Shown one piece after another: positions 1-53,800 of a stretch of DNA of 64,000 nt. The stretch is from NCBI GenBank assembly GCA_947846985.1, contig CANTUZ010000007.1, positions 33,484,355-33,548,354 of the forward strand, written 5' to 3'. The translations under genes and the position numbers were made by a program. Numbering within the stretch: position 1 is the first letter of the stretch; every line of letters begins with the position of its first letter. Under the pieces are notes generated by a model, which was not told the origin of the DNA, searched no databases, and was given only the letters and a program-made list of their open reading frames with translations. Source of the DNA: Fratercula arctica. Its lineage: Eukaryota; Chordata; Aves; Charadriiformes; Alcidae.

Positions 1-39393
<39,393 letters not shown>

Positions 39394-42300
39394 CTGCAAA
39401 AGCAGAACAGAAAGCATTCCTGTCAAGTGAGGATGCCAAGGCTGGTGTCCTGGGGAGGGAAGAGGGCAAGAAAAGCCTTCTGGTGGAATAAGGAAGCCTC
39501 TCGATTAGTGGTTTGCTCTGAATAAAGTTACTGCTGGTTGCTATAAATAAATTCAGTGCCAATTCCTAAGAATCACTTTATTACCCTTAAAATAAAACTT
39601 TTTTTTTTTTTAAATCCCTGTTAAAGGCCTTTTAAATTTTTATTTACAACTTTTTTCCCCTGTAGCTGTTTACAATACAAATTTTCTTCTAAAACCAAAC
39701 TTCCAAACCAAAATTTGAGTGATTTACTGAAACTACCTGGTATTGTAGTGAACCATTTTCATGATGTAAGACACAAGGTGCATGCTGGGGGGGGATATGC
39801 ATAGCAAGCATTAAGATCCCTGTTCCCTCCCCGCTCAGTATTCGGAGAGGGTTTAATCCTGTGAGTGTGGGGCTTCAAAAGGAACAATCTTCCCAAAGGA
39901 AATTCATTCAGAGGTACTAATTATAAACTTTCTTGCACATAAAAACAAGTAATATGTTTGCTTTAAAATCAATCAAAACCTAAGCAGGAAAAATGCTCAT
40001 ATCCTGAAAACAATTCAAGTCTTCCTCTTTCTGTCCTGTTACCACACAGGTCTGTACCCGTGGAGTGGTTTGTGGCACAGCTTTGAATAACAGCACCATA
40101 AAGTCCCAAGTACGGTACATCAGCAAGGATGGGACATGTACAGTCTTTTGTTGACCACTAAGAACAGGGGTACTTATCTAAGGAAAAAAAATACCCAGAA
40201 ATTGTTATAAAACTTTTGTAAGTTAGGAAAACACAGGCCAGGTAAGACTTTTCAAATTCCTAATCTTTCTAGTGTATCTTAAATATTAAAATTCAAGTCT
40301 GGATTAAGCAGCTGGTTTAACAAACAAGCAATCCTTGGTAAAATGAACTGTTTTAAAACCTGGAAATAGAGTATGATTTCAGACAGATCAGATGTGACGT
40401 GGGCTATACTGCACATTTTTAAAGATTACAATTCTACAGGCACCTTGCCTTCCAGTCCCTCTGACATCAATGTGGCTCCTTTTATGGAAGGCATGTGCAG
40501 ACCACCGTGCATGTGTTACGGACCTCTCCTTGTGCTGATTCACAGATAACCCAAGTTACTGCAGTCATCAGCTACTCTCTTACATTTAAAATGAAGCAAC
40601 TTATGTTTTTCAGCTGTGGAAGTTGTAGATATTTTTCAGAAGTATCAGCCAAACATGGTGACTGTCACTTACATGAAGAGGCCTCAAAGCTCAACCGGTA
40701 ACAGCACTGCTGCTCTCACTTTGGCCAAGCAATGCTGCCGTGATTGAGGGTTTTCAGGGTTGGTTTTTTTGGGTGTCGTTTTTGTTTTGGTTTGGTTTTT
40801 TAAGTACAGAGGTTAACATTTTCAACAATTACATTTATTTTGATATAGCTGGAATTTTACCGGGATTTCCAGCTGATATAGTAATACGGAATAACCAAAT
40901 CCACATTGCCTTAACTGATGATACCTTCCATGTGAAAACTATATGACCAATTGAAACATTTAGAGACGTTCACTCAAGACTGTTTTTCATGACATTGGTA
41001 TTTTAGCCTTTGTTACTATTTTCAAATTACCACACATAAAACCATCACTTTTTTTATTACTTGACTCACATTTTCAATTTCATCTAAATGAGATCCCAAA
41101 ATGGCAGATCTGAGATTCAAAGTATCTGCCCAGTGGTAAGAACAATAAATGAAATATACCATCACATCTCAGTTTTGCACCGGTCCCAGGTCCACAAAGT
41201 GGGGTTCCTGAACATCTGGATCCCCAAGAGATCCCAGGGACCTGTCCCGGGGTCACACAGCTGAAACCCCTAGCAACAGCTGGTCCCAGCCCTCACCCTA
41301 GTACATCCAGCACGAGGTGGGGATCCTGGAGATCTTGATTCACAAACATGCACTTAAAGACATTACTGACGCCATCTGCTCACCTCCATCAGGGGGGCAG
41401 TATGTATAAGCACACTTCCCAGCTGACTTGCATCAACTGCCTTGTGTTAAATTAGCAATCTGAGCTATTCTGGCATATTTTGCCTGCAGCAAATTAGGGA
41501 GATCTCAAACAATTGCTCTGCTGGTAGATCAATATAGTGTTCACCAGCCAAAGAGGATGCCTACGTGTAGGCTCAAGCCCTGTGTAAGCTGCTAGACCTC
41601 CCCTACACCACGGCATTGCTCACCTGCACCTGTATACTGCACAGGTAATCCTGAACTGCAGGCAGCACCGGCCAGGCATTGTTCCCTATAGGGTCTAGAA
41701 GGCATAGAAGGGTGGAAAAGGTCATGCACTCTTAACTACTGAAGTCACGTTTCGGAAGCTGCTGTCAGACAAAAAGATGTTTTTGTCCTTTGGAACACAC
41801 CACCTGAGAAAGCAGAGAAGTGGTCCTGCACAGCAAAATGCAGTCCCCAGCATGTCCCCCATCCCCACAAGAGGGCTCTGCCAACCCTGTCCAGGGAAAG
41901 ACCTGCTGGGAAACCTGCTCTGGCCATGGAGGAACACCGCCCACCCTCCGATGGAAGCACATATGTAGGCAATAACGTGCTTTAGATCACCAAGGAATAC
42001 CTAGAGTTGTGCCCAGGCTAGGGCTTGTGCTGATCTAACTTTCAAGTACAGAGTAGCCTACTTACCCAGAGAACTAAATGCTTTTATAGATTTAGGTCAA
42101 ACAGTTAACATTACTGATCTTTGTGATTCCTACCCTGAAATGTATAAGGTTTTCCAGTAATGGGGGGGTGGTGGTGTGTGGAGAGGGGTAGGGCAGTGAT
42201 GAAAACTTCTGTTAAAAAAAAAAAAAAAGCACCACTGATGAAAAATTCTGCGGAGTAACAGGGAGAACTACATGTGCCGTCTGTGTTATCCTGGTGAAGG

Positions 42301-43479
42301 GCAAGCGCACGATGCCCAGGTACTGCTGCACAGGGAAGCGGGAGGGAGTTCCCAGCATATGAAGCCCAACAGGGACATCTGGACACGGCTCCCTGTCCCT
42401 CCACCAATTCTCACAGACTAGGAGCTTATGGCAAGAGAGGCTTTTGTTTTCTTTAACCCACCTACAAATACTTCTCCAGTGCCAAAGACAGCCTTCACTG
42501 CTGGAGATCATCGGCGTGAGGCTGACCGCAGAACCGCCAAGGCACGTTTTCAGCTTGTTATCAGAAGCAAGACGGTTATCCTGCGAAGTCCATTGCAGGG
42601 CACACAGTTTCAGCTGTCCCTCAGAACGGGACAACTGTATCTGTCACTGTGTCTATTTGTAAACAATGCCAGTTTGCTGAAATAGGTCCTCCCATGGGAT
42701 TTCATTTCACAAAGAATACTATTAACAGTTTCTGGCCCAATTTGCCTATGATGTCATTATTTCCAAGATTTTGAAAGGAACACTATATTTTGTTCAGAGC
42801 TGTTTCAGGCTCAGTTTCAAGAACTGTACAAAGCTCTTTTATTCACTTCTAAACCAGGGGGGGAAAAAAAAGGGGGGGGGGGAGGGCGGGAGGGGGAAGA
42901 TAGCCTAAAAGGTTTAACGGTTGATATTAACTTTCTAAAGCTGGTCTAAATGAAAAGTAAGGCAAACCACAAGGCAATACACACCAAGAGACTTAGAATT
43001 TATGGTTTTCATGATCAGAGCCCATCTGCTCTTCCATTCATTCTAATTTTGAGAATTTCCATGTACTGCTGCATCAAGACAAAATAACATTCACTACCAC
43101 ATAAGACTTCAGATTTTAAGTGTTTTGTACCAATTCACTCCAACCTTAACTTAGAGAAAACCTATAAAGAATGGAGGGCCAACAAGACGTATTCAGCTCA
43201 GAAACTTGTTATGTTACATTGCAGAGAACTGTCAACACCATCACAGCCCAAGTTAAACCCTGGGGCCAGTTTTCCCTGATGTAATAACAAGTCCTTGGTC
43301 CTGCTAGTCTTGTTCTGCATAGGATGACCCCATCCAAAACCACCTTCTGTCTATTAAAAATGATTATGCCATATGCATGTAATCAGTCAGTCAAATTCTG
43401 GTGTTTGCTCTCTTTTTTTCTTTTTAGAGTTTTGTTGCTTTGTTTGTTTACTTTTTAAATAAAAGGATATTGATAGGAT
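39394..43479 (-). other. Upstream intronic DNA of PAK3, first part
   Basis: Presumed 5' intron, since the ATG exon starts at an acceptor. A poly(A) run near 42212-42227 and a G-rich tract at 42857-42898 are the only simple features. The small open frames have no recognisable domains. No CpG island or promoter signature was seen. Confidence 0.6.
42857..42898 (+). repeat. G-rich tract, G-quadruplex-capable
   Basis: Runs of 7, 11, 3, 3 and 5 G separated by A or GC spacers over about 40 bases. The spacing fits four-tract G-quadruplex rules on the plus strand, the template strand for PAK3. Confidence 0.7.
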
Positions 43480-43707
43480 TGGAAGGTCAAAAGACTGGAC
43501 ACTAGGAAGCATTTCTTTACCAAGAGGGTGGTCAAACACTGGAACAGGCTTCTTAGAGAGGCGGTCGATGCCCCAAGCTTGTCAGTGTTTAAGAGGCATC
43601 TGGACAATGCCCTTAATAATGTGCTTTGACTTTTGGTCAGCCCTAAAGTGGTCAGGACTAGATGATCGTTGGAGGTCCTTTCCAACTGAAATAGTCTATT
43701 CTACTCT
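43480..43707 (+). mobile_element. CR1 LINE, 5'-truncated 3' end (different subfamily)
   Basis: GACTGGACACTAGGAAGCAT, AGAGGGTGGTCAAACACTGG, then AAGAGGCATCTGGACAATGC and ACTAGATGATCGTTGGAGGT, ending ATAGTCTATTCTACTCT. The 3'UTR (AATAATGTGCTTTGACTTTTG) and the ATTCTATTCT-type terminus differ from the other copies, marking another CR1 subfamily. Antisense to PAK3. Confidence 0.9.
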
Positions 43708-45748
43708 AAAAGTTAATTATCTTGATTTCTTACAAATTCCTGAGAATTTCATTCTTTGGAGATTACCTTTCAAAACAAAATGCTTTCACTGCTCTCATCA
43801 TCTGACAAACCAGTGAGTACACAATGAAGCAGTCCTAGGAAACTCTTAGCAAAACAGTGCATTCAGCCTCCTGATTATAAAATGGGGTTTGTACCCTTTT
43901 TACCATGCTCAGAAATGGTAACTACTGCCTCATAAAGAATCCTGAAGTGTTGCAGCAGCAACAATTCCTGGCTTCCAGAAATAATCTCCCTACCTCATCC
44001 CCTTCATACACCTCTTGTTCATACAGACACAAGCCCCTCCACTCAAAATAAGCATTGGTTTCATGAGTTTTTGCTACACCTCCTGGCAGGCTGCCAGGCA
44101 GCCTTGCTCCCTGTAACGCTGTCTCAACCCAACGTGCAAGGTGTTGACGTTTGCATTCTTCCCTGAAGAGAAATGGTTGCAAAACTTCCATTTCTTAGGT
44201 GCAAGATGAATTCCCAAGTCTCTGACTTCATGCTGACTAAGTTTCTAATGCAGTACTCCAAGAAGCACATAATCCACTGAAGACCGTCTCCCAAAGAAGT
44301 ATTAAAAGCAAACTCCAGAACAAGACAAAAACCCCTCCATTTCCCACCTGTATCATAATTGCAAATTCTAGGAGAACAATGACGAAGTAACATACTCTAT
44401 GCCCAAACGATCACAAAATCCACAGGACTAACTGAAGGGTAGGGAGCAGTTCCAGGGTCAGCCCTGGCAAGCTCAGGGAGAAAGCACGGCATTGATTTAC
44501 ACTCCCGTCACATTTTTTAGACTCTTCTTGCAGCACTAAGTGGTAGATAGTAAATTTTAAAAAAGCAGAACTGAGATTGCAGAGTAATTCTGCAGTGGAG
44601 ATGAGATCCCAGTAAATCCCTCACGCAGGCCTGCGAAACACCGTGCCCCGCTTCTGAGCGCTGCTACCACACAGCTACCAGAGCACCTCACCATACCACA
44701 CCAGAGCTGCGGGAGCCACCCAGGCTGTCAAGCAGGGACAGCTTTTGGAAGAGGCCAGCCTGTGCTCCCAAGAGGATGGGGTGCACAATCAACAGGATTT
44801 TCCTCATCTCAGTCCTTCAAAGACCCCATTAGTGCAACCAAGGCAGTGCTTTTAAAAGAAATTCATAAGATAATAGCATGTGTGCAACAAAGAGGACAGA
44901 TACCCAATAACTACCTACTTCCAGAGAAAATTCCTTTCAGTGCCCATTGGCTTTAAGGAAGCATTTAAAGAAACAGACTGTTGTATCAAAATACAAAAGT
45001 GTATTTGAGTATGTTAACTAGGGCTTCCCAGCCAAGTGGCAAAAGCTGAAATTAAATTCTCGCAGCCAGGTCAGTTGCTTCTACACAACTATTACAGGGT
45101 TATAAAAGATGATCCAACATCCCTTCCCTTCCCCCCAACCTCTTCCAATCACCAGTTCTGTTAAGTGTAAAGACAAACATTGACTTTAAATATGTGGCAT
45201 TCAGCTTTTCCATGACTCAATTTCCCCTTTGCAAAAGCCTGCCTTAGAATATTTTTGCATCTGGTTCTTGCCAAGCTAGGGAGAGGAGAGGAAGGAAGAT
45301 ATTTGAAGCACCCAAATGTCTTCAAAATGACACACACAAAAAAAAATTGGTTCAATTTGGTTCAAGTTCAGAGCAAAATCTCATGCTGGGCCTTTATCCC
45401 AGCAAGCTCTTCACCCCTGTGTATCTGGGGAATACTGTTGTAGATAGATCTTGAATAGCTTTCTTAGGTTAGTCACGTTATTTCAAAGTCTGCAGCATTC
45501 AGACATGACTGGTTCCAATTAAAACTCACAAAGAGTATCCTGTTTGCAGAGACACTGGTGTTCATTTTCAAAGCCTCAAAGATACTATTGCAGCTTGTGA
45601 TGCAGCAAAACAGTTTCTAAGATCCCTTGACTGGAAGGAGCCATGCCAATTTTCAGGCAGCAATTTTGCAAACGTAATTTGAAGATGCAATGCTTGCCCT
45701 TTGTTTATAAATATACTTCCTCCAAAAAGATATTTTATTACTTAGTTA

Positions 45749-45826
45749 TATGGGCCAAATTCTGCTCCCAGTGATACTCATCCATTGTCCAGAAATCAAT
45801 GGTGATGTAACTGAGAAGGATTCTCT
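45749..45826 (+). repeat. Possible ancient amniote interspersed-repeat relic
   Basis: The stretch GGGCCAAATTCTGCTCCCAG followed by a CAATGGTGATGTAACTGAGA-like segment resembles old repeats common in reptile and bird genomes (GGCCAAATTCTGC... near the ends). Recognition is from memory and weak. Confidence 0.25.
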
Positions 45827-46311
45827 CCAGATATTGAGTACTGACACACTCTGTTTGCTAAGCACTAACTGAAGGTATTTATACAGTACTTCCCAGCCCA
45901 GTTGCAGAATTGTATCTGCTTTCCTACACCTGCATGTTTACTTGCAGTTTTCTTAAAGTTCACTTGAAAGAGCAGCCAGTTAGTTGTACAGAATGGATGC
46001 AGTCACAGTTTCACTACTTACATGAAAGTTGTTTACTGTCATCTCTGCAAACCTTGGTTAAGTTAAAATACAATGCTGATGCCTTTTTGATAGAAAAAGG
46101 GCCATATTCAGCATCAGCTAAAGCAGACCAAACTCTGCCTGGGCACTCAGGGTCCATAATGCCCCCGGGGCTGTCTGTGCTCAGCTGCTCCCACCCCTGG
46201 GTGCCTGCAGAGGGGGAGGTGGGTGTGCGGGGCCGGCTCTGCAGGCAGGGCAGAGGCAGCTAGGGTGCCTGGGTGCCTTTGGGAGGGAAGACATCGTTCT
46301 GGGAACCTCCC

Positions 46312-46328
46312 CACACACACACACACAC
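46312..46328 (+). repeat. (CA)n microsatellite
   Basis: Eight CA units, CCACACAC... to CACGTTGC. Confidence 0.85.
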
Positions 46329-49300
46329 GTTGCAAAACCACCATTGCATGCCTTCTTTATACAAGGCAGCACTCACACAAACTACAGAAGGAATTATAAC
46401 CCTAGAAACCATAACAGTAACGCTTCACTTTCATACTACTGTCTCAAAGCACAATACAAACATTTGCCAATTAAGCCTCCCCATTCCCCTCACAGGCAGG
46501 TAAACATGTTCTGAGCTGAACAAATTATTCAAACTGAGTAATTTCTTTGATGAATGTACTCTCTGTTTCTGTTTGCAAACACCCTATAAGCAGCTTACGA
46601 CTTCCTCCAGTCTATTCATTTACTCAGAAGTTATCCTCTGAAACTTGCTAGAAGTAACTTCTGGCCTCTGAACTAGCTGCTCATAAGCCGCTCCCTGTGT
46701 GGAGGGGATATTTTGAATTCAGGTTGTATCCAAGCAAAACTACCCAGGTCACAAGGACTGTCACAACTCTTTGTTTTCCGAGATGGGATAAAGAAGCTTC
46801 TGTCGGGAATTGCAGCATTAAGAGTTTTACTAAGCGACTTATTAATACTGGTTTAAAATTCACTCTTGACCACGCGCTTGCAGCAATAGTATCAAAAAAA
46901 TGAATACAGAAGGGATGTGAATGCAGTAGCTGTGAATTTAATGGGTTTGACTAAACGTTTCTTCAAATTTAAATTAGTATGTCCTTTGTCCGGACCTCAG
47001 GAGTCACCCAGTTAAACTGCTAAGAGCTGAGAATGGACTGAAGCTGTGGAGCTTGTCACAACTGATGAAAGTAACCTGCAAACATGTTTTTTTTCCTCTT
47101 TGCCTAATTTACATTTGACAGCATTTTTCCGTAAACGGCCTTCAAGGATCTCTCCTCTTCAAACGCTTAGTCTACCTATCTAACTACATTTCTTTATACA
47201 ACTCTTTCACCTCTTTCTCTGCAAACTGCAATGCAACCACAGGCAACATCCTACAAAACACATCTGACACTCATCTCCCAACACACTTCAGCCCACCCGC
47301 TTTAAGCGTCTCTTCCCACACGGTGGAAACTCGCTGCTGCTCTGCAGACTCCCGATACCCAGGACCCACTCCCACTACAAAAGCTTCACGGCTCCTCACA
47401 TCGCTTCACTTTTCCAAGTGTAACAAGTGTTGGGACTTGCCCAGGTTTTAATAGAGCATCTTTCGTTTTCCCTCTCTGTACAAAGTCATAGCTCTTCAGC
47501 CTGTGGTTCCAAAAAGCAAAACATGGGATTATTTTGCATCACTCAAGCCAGCAATGTTTAAAGTTAGGTGTATATTTAAGGGTTGTGCTTAACCACTGGT
47601 TAATATATGAGATAACATGAACAGGACACTGAGGCTTCATCATAGCTGCGAGACACCATGAAAGAAAAACTGGTGAGAGTAAGAGTCCCTCTCCACCCCT
47701 CCGGACAGGGATGAGCCCTACAGTACACCCCTAGCCCAACAAATTTTCTTTGTGGGTGTTTTTTAATCACATCAAAACAAAAGCAATCTGTTCAAACCAC
47801 GCTCATGCTGGGATCCTGGCCGCTCACTAAACCACTCAAGCTTTGGGATGGTTACACGACCTGGGAGGGGAAGAAGTGTGTGCACAGAGGGTGTGGGGCG
47901 GCAAAACAGCTTTCCACATGAAACCTTGGCCAGGCATTCAGTAATTAAATCTCATAACAGCACAGCAAGGGAAGGAAGTATGCTCCTACGGGTTACAGTA
48001 AGTGAGCACCTCACAGCATCACAGCATCAGAAGATGGCCTGCATGGCCTGCAAAGTGGCTGTAAAACCACCTGACGCACACAGTCACGTAACAGAAACAA
48101 GCCCATGAAGTGCACGAAGGGGGAGTTTGGGTAGTAAGTGCACATCCAAAGCTTGGCTGCCAGGGAAGCCCCTGTGGTAACCTTGTACTAGGCAGCCTCT
48201 TGGTCATTACTATTTTAAAAACATTGATGGTATATGGATTTTAAATCATTAAGAAAAACATTTTTAGATAACTATTTTTGATAGGAAAAGTGACTTAACT
48301 TCAAATGACTAAGGTATGAACACATCATACCCTGATGATGCAGGAAAGCTAGCAGGGTCACTAGGACACTTCTGCCACCCAGAGAGAGCAAGCGGAGAGC
48401 TTCCACCCTCCTGGCTGCCTTGGGAAGAGCCACCAGTACCACCACCCACTCCCACCCAATCCCAGGTAGCTACACGGGGATTTTCGTCATGTTTTTTTTT
48501 GAATCATGGTTTGAAACAAAAAGGTTGTTCTCTAAGCCATTGAATCTGGAGACATGCTTAGATTCCCAGAGCAATGGATGCTCCAGAAGGAGCTAAAAGA
48601 GGAAAATGTGAAGGACACCAAGATGAGGTGGAAGCTTCCAGAACTATTTCTATGGGGCCAAAGTATTTTTTTTCCTTTTTTTTTTCCTTTTTTTTCTTTT
48701 AATGTAATGGGAAACACTTCTCTGTGATTGATAAGAAATAATAAAAAAGTACCTATAAAAGGCATTCATATGCAAGAGGAAAATGCAAAAGTCTTACCAC
48801 TCCCTCTTTTGCTTTTTATTTACACAGCTGAAGGGCTCCACAAAGCAGAAAAGGATGTATCAAAATCAACTGTGCCTATCAAATACCCCCCATTCCACAG
48901 GACTGCATCCCTTGCCCTTGTCTACACATGAAAGTGTCTGTGTGAAATGAAGGGCGGATTTAAACCATTGTAGATAGACTGAAATAATTCTCCATATGGA
49001 CTTCATTATTCCTAGTTCAGAGCTTAAGCCTCAGGTTCGCTTTTGTTCTCGACGAGGAGTCAAATGTAAACCAAGAAAAGCTACTTATTGGAGGCACCAA
49101 CATAGCAACTGCAGCAATCAAAAATTCATTACCTTTACTTGGATTATAATAGCCAAGACAAATTGTTTGAGTTCTAACTTGAGTTCGCAACTTGAAGTCA
49201 ATCCTGAAGCAGTGTCCAAGACCAGGTACGAGAAGCCAGTCCCTACTGCGATCTACATCTGAAGAGACAGTTACAAGCAATCCACTTGCTGTGACTTAAT

Positions 49301-50700
49301 GAGTCCTTTGAATGTAGCAACAAAGCCAGCCCTTGCCCTGTCCTTCTGGTATCCAGAAAGTGGTTTAACTACTTTGTAACTGACAATTGAAATGGACCAG
49401 TCACTGACCCCAGCTCCACTGACAGGTAGTAAACTTTTGGCCGCAGTAAGGCTCTGTAACCCATGTTGCTGGATTTTTTGCAGGTTCAAGCTGAACACCT
49501 GTTGGCTCACTTAGCTGGCCAGTCAACCTGAGTACAGAGTAAAAGGATCTCTGCTCTTGAGACATCGTCTTTTTCTGGTACAAAAGAGCATTGATGCCGG
49601 GAAGCCTCATAGCAGTGTTTCGGCAGTGGCTTAACCAAAGGGCTGTGATTATATTAGTTCAGCTGGAAAAAGGCATGGCCCCAAAGCAATCCAGAGAACC
49701 CAAAGCTGGGCTCGCTCCTTAACAGCAACAGGTAGAGTGCAATGGGACCTGGACACGTGAAACATTGATCTGATGGGGTTTGAACAATACCCATATTTAT
49801 ATGGTGGGGAGCACACTATCATTGTGTTCAAAGATCACAACTGTTACAATTCAGCACAAGAATTTCACCCCTTCTCTCATCTTCTCTGGTGAAGATGTGT
49901 TAAAGGTGAACGTACACTCACCTAGTAAGGTACCACTGTCACACATGCTTCACCTATACCTGAGAAATACCCCAGGAAAAATCATGCTGTGGTATTGCGC
50001 CAATGCAAATGTCTCTTATTTTCACATCATGTGTGTCCCTTTCTGCAGAAAAAGATACAAAGCTCCCTTATACCAATATTTCTGGAACCAGATAAGGACA
50101 ATGTCATCACTTCATACTGGCAGGAAGACACTGCTTGCTTCTGTTGACACAGCTTCAGGACATGCAGGTTGAAATACCAGTTCTGACACTGGCCTCGGAC
50201 AGCTTGAGAGTCTCTTTACCATGTTCTCCTACCTTTTATCCTCTCTTCCTCACCTCTTGTCTCTCTCTAGTGCATATGCATTTGGCTGCAGGGTTTGTCT
50301 CCAATTTACATGCACAGGACAACATAGTGGTCTGTGTCTACGCTCTCAGCAGAGCAACACACATTAACCAGCAATCCCACCCTTTGCTCCATCTTAAAAT
50401 GGACTTGGAGCACCCCCAAGGCAGAGACCTGAGGTCTCTTTCACACAGTCTGCTCTGTTGCAGCAGGGGAAAGGCTGACAGCACTACAAACCACCAGCAC
50501 ACGAGCTTGAATTTGGCCACTCTCAAGCACAGTTCTGATCCCCAGCGATACCCAGGCCAAAAACCAGCAACATGGACAGAGCACTCATCAGTCACAGGGT
50601 TTGGCAGATATAAGCTTGCTCTCATCACTGTTCTCTCTCTTACCATGTAAACAATATCAAAGGAAGTGTCTTCTTGCTTGGACTTCCATAATAAAAATGA

Positions 50701-50820
50701 CCAGGCTGGATGGGACTTTGAACAGCCTGGTCAGTGGGAGGCGTCCCTCCCATGGCAGGGAGATTGGAACTAGATGATCTTTAAGGTCCCTTCCAACCTA
50801 AACCATTCTATGATTCTATG
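50701..50820 (+). mobile_element. CR1 LINE, short 3' end
   Basis: About 120 bases of CR1 tail: CCAGGCTGGATGGGACTTTG, GGCAGGGAGATTGGAACTAG, TGATCTTTAAGGTCCCTTCC and the CCATTCTATGATTCTATG terminus. Strong 5' truncation; antisense to PAK3. Confidence 0.92.
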
Positions 50821-53800
50821 AAAAATTCTATACATAAAGAAGTCCTTCAGTTCATATTTTTTTTGGACACCCTAAACTCCTACTGAACTCCAGCTGGTGC
50901 ATTAAGACTGCTTTTAATAAACCACTCAGCATCTTGTTTTTCATTTTGCTTACATAAAAAAAGAAAAAAAAAAAATCAAACAAGGATTGGAAGAAGAAAG
51001 AGAGGAAATAAAGACAAAAGGACCAGCTTCCATTCTCCTCATATTCTCTGCAGGTGTTGGTGCTTTCTGTGCTCTTTTACAGTTTATTCTCTGCTTCTCA
51101 TACTCACAGAAGACGTGCCATGATAAACACGACCAGTTGAACGCCCTCAGCCTAGCCCCATTCCAACCCACGCTAATGTTCCCCAAAGAAATGGCCATGG
51201 CCCTTTCCCCTGCAATGCTCCCCACGGGCAGACCCAGAGCTGGTTTTGCCTTGAGACCCATGTGCAGCTCTCCAGGATGGCAGCGAGAGGGAAGGTGTAC
51301 TACGCTGACCACAACGCCACTCTGCTGAAGCACTGGCCCCACTAGACACACGCAGGCCAAGCCAACTACCACCACACAACTGGGGAAGAGATGAGGAAGC
51401 AGCAGTACAATGCCAGCAGCTGAAAATTATAGACAGTTGCCATTTTCTAGCACCTTCCACTCACCTTCTACCTCATTTTGCCTCTGCAATCCTTAGTCTG
51501 AGAGCTGAGAAACCTGCTGTAGCAAACAACACTGAACCCCTGTGACAGAAGAGAAGGATGAATCTGACATTTAAAAGACTTAATTCAAGGCCACCCCAGG
51601 ATTGCCAGGTAGAGCTGGGAGATGAACCCCACTCCAAGAAGGAGGGTGTCCTCTGGATGTCTCCAGCTCTGCTACTGGGGCTGAAGACAAAGACTTCTAA
51701 TCAGGAGAGCATGGGATGGACTTCACGCCTCCAAATGCCACAAGCAGAGGCAGAGACCAAAGCCACACGGGAAGATCTGCTGTACTGATCTTCCCAAGAC
51801 ATTATGGTATGTTTGGAAAGACACAGCTCCTGCCTCCAGGTAAGGAAAGGGGCGAAGCCCAGGCTGCCACATGCCTTTCACCCGGGAGGTGGATGCGTTC
51901 CAGATTCTGCATCATCTCTTTAGGGCACTAGGGCAGGAAGGCATTCATATCCCCATTTACTTCCTCAGGGACAACGTTTTGCCTTTTATTCTTTGCCAGG
52001 CCTTTTATTTACAGCTGACTAACTTCATATATCTAATATTCACCTGCTACGTTAGTGATCTTATCGTGCGTAATGGCATATCTGCCTTGGGGGTATTATG
52101 GATCTGAGGCAGTCAGAGGGGGAAATGGAGCAGTTGCTGCCTGCACTTATTTCCAGTTGCCAGCTAGACCCTGGCTTCAGAGCAGCAGAATGGGAAGATG
52201 AGGAGAGCAAACACACAAATGCTATTCTTAAATAGGTCAGGGGAGAAATGACACCTATATGCAGAAAGCAAAACAAGATCCACACACTAAATCTGTTTTC
52301 TCAGCTACCACAATGGTCTGGTATTTTTAAACAGCTAAAACAGTGATTTAGCAATTAACGCCTCATTGTTCAAAAAAATAATCATCTTCTCCTGAGTAGT
52401 GCTCTACTACTCCTTCTTGCCTGACTCCACATTAAAAGAGGAAAACAGTTCACCATCCTCTTACCATCTAAACAAAAAGATAAAGGGGTTCAGGGAACTA
52501 CTCATAATTTCTCTGCATTTGTCCATAGCCTCCCGCATAGAGTCTGCAACCACCATGGCTAAAAACACTGGGCCCAGTGCAGGACAAAACAACCCCTCCA
52601 AAAGGTGGTGGCGACAACCCAGTCTCAGTCACTGTAAGGGCGAGTGCTTGAGCCAGCAGAGACCATTCCAGTTTTGGAATGTGTTCATGCTACAAATCCT
52701 AGCTGCAGCACCTGGTAGGCGTCTCACACTTCCGTGTTTCATTCCTGTTTCCTGCAAATTTCCACTAACCACTTAGCTTCTCCATACAACCACAGATGCC
52801 TTGTCTGAAGAACCTGGGAGCACATCTGCAAGTTGCTGATACAAAAAGACACATTTTTTTTTTTTATGTAAGCAGACAAGAGACAAGCCATGTCTGTTCT
52901 CAAAACGCCAGGGTACCCCCATCTCTGCAGGTCTCTGTCCAGAACATGCAGAGCCATCTGCACTTGCTCCTTTAAAAAAGGAAGCACCTCCATTGCTCAG
53001 TAGGTGTTTCTAAAGCAGTCTGAGGTCCGAATGCAAATCCCTACAGAAGTACAAACTCCCAGAGTAGCAGACAACACTAATGCAATCTTGTATTAGGCCA
53101 AAGAAAGCACCAAAAATAAGGAACCATCAAAAAGCACAGAAACAAGTAAACAAACAAAAAAGCAAGGGAAGAGGAAAGAGGACAACAACAGGACCCAAAA
53201 TAGATTCCTTGTGCCAGGCATACATCAAATTTATGGCATAAAAGCTTTGCAAAGAAACTTGTTCTTAAAACAGCTCATCAACATTTACTCCGCTGCTGGC
53301 TGAAGCCTACTACTGTTTGACACCCCCTACTTTCTATTTACAACAACTTCAGCCCTTAAAAGAAAACTGAAGTATATTAATTGAGGATTTTGAGGCACAA
53401 TATGACAGCTGCATTGTTACATATTCTACAAAGAGCAAAGCAGACCGAGAACTGGGGAGGACAACAGAGAAGCAGTATGCAAGGACAGAAGTCGTCCAAG
53501 AAAATCTTCACCACTCCTCTGCCGGTCTTTATCCTCCAGTCGTTACAAAGAAGGGCCAAGGGTTCGGAGGTGCACTGCTCTCCCCAGGCGTACATCCACA
53601 GCTGGGCATTGGGCACACAGCCTGCAGAGCCCGTGCGAGGGCACCGAGGTGGCCAGTGAGGAGGCAGACCCGGCTGCACTGACACAGCACCGTGCCTGAG
53701 CAAACACACCTCGTACAGGCACAGTACCCAGCTAGAGGCCGCTCACGACCAGCCAACCTGGACAGCAGACAGAAGATGGCATGTCTCCGTGCTTGCTTTG

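Larger units (their letters stand above)
43708..50700 (-). other. Upstream intronic DNA of PAK3, middle part
   Basis: No coding exon recognised. Contains a possible ancient repeat relic at 45749-45826, a (CA)n tract at 46312-46328 and a T-rich tract at 48667-48701. Open frames such as 50135-50650 (171 codons, plus) look like chance frames: no domain, no splice logic, low-complexity composition. Confidence 0.6.

Noticed and set aside
50135..50650. 171-codon plus-strand open frame
   Set aside because: Same reasons; the sequence is Leu/Ser/His-rich with no recognisable fold, and a CR1 tail follows immediately.
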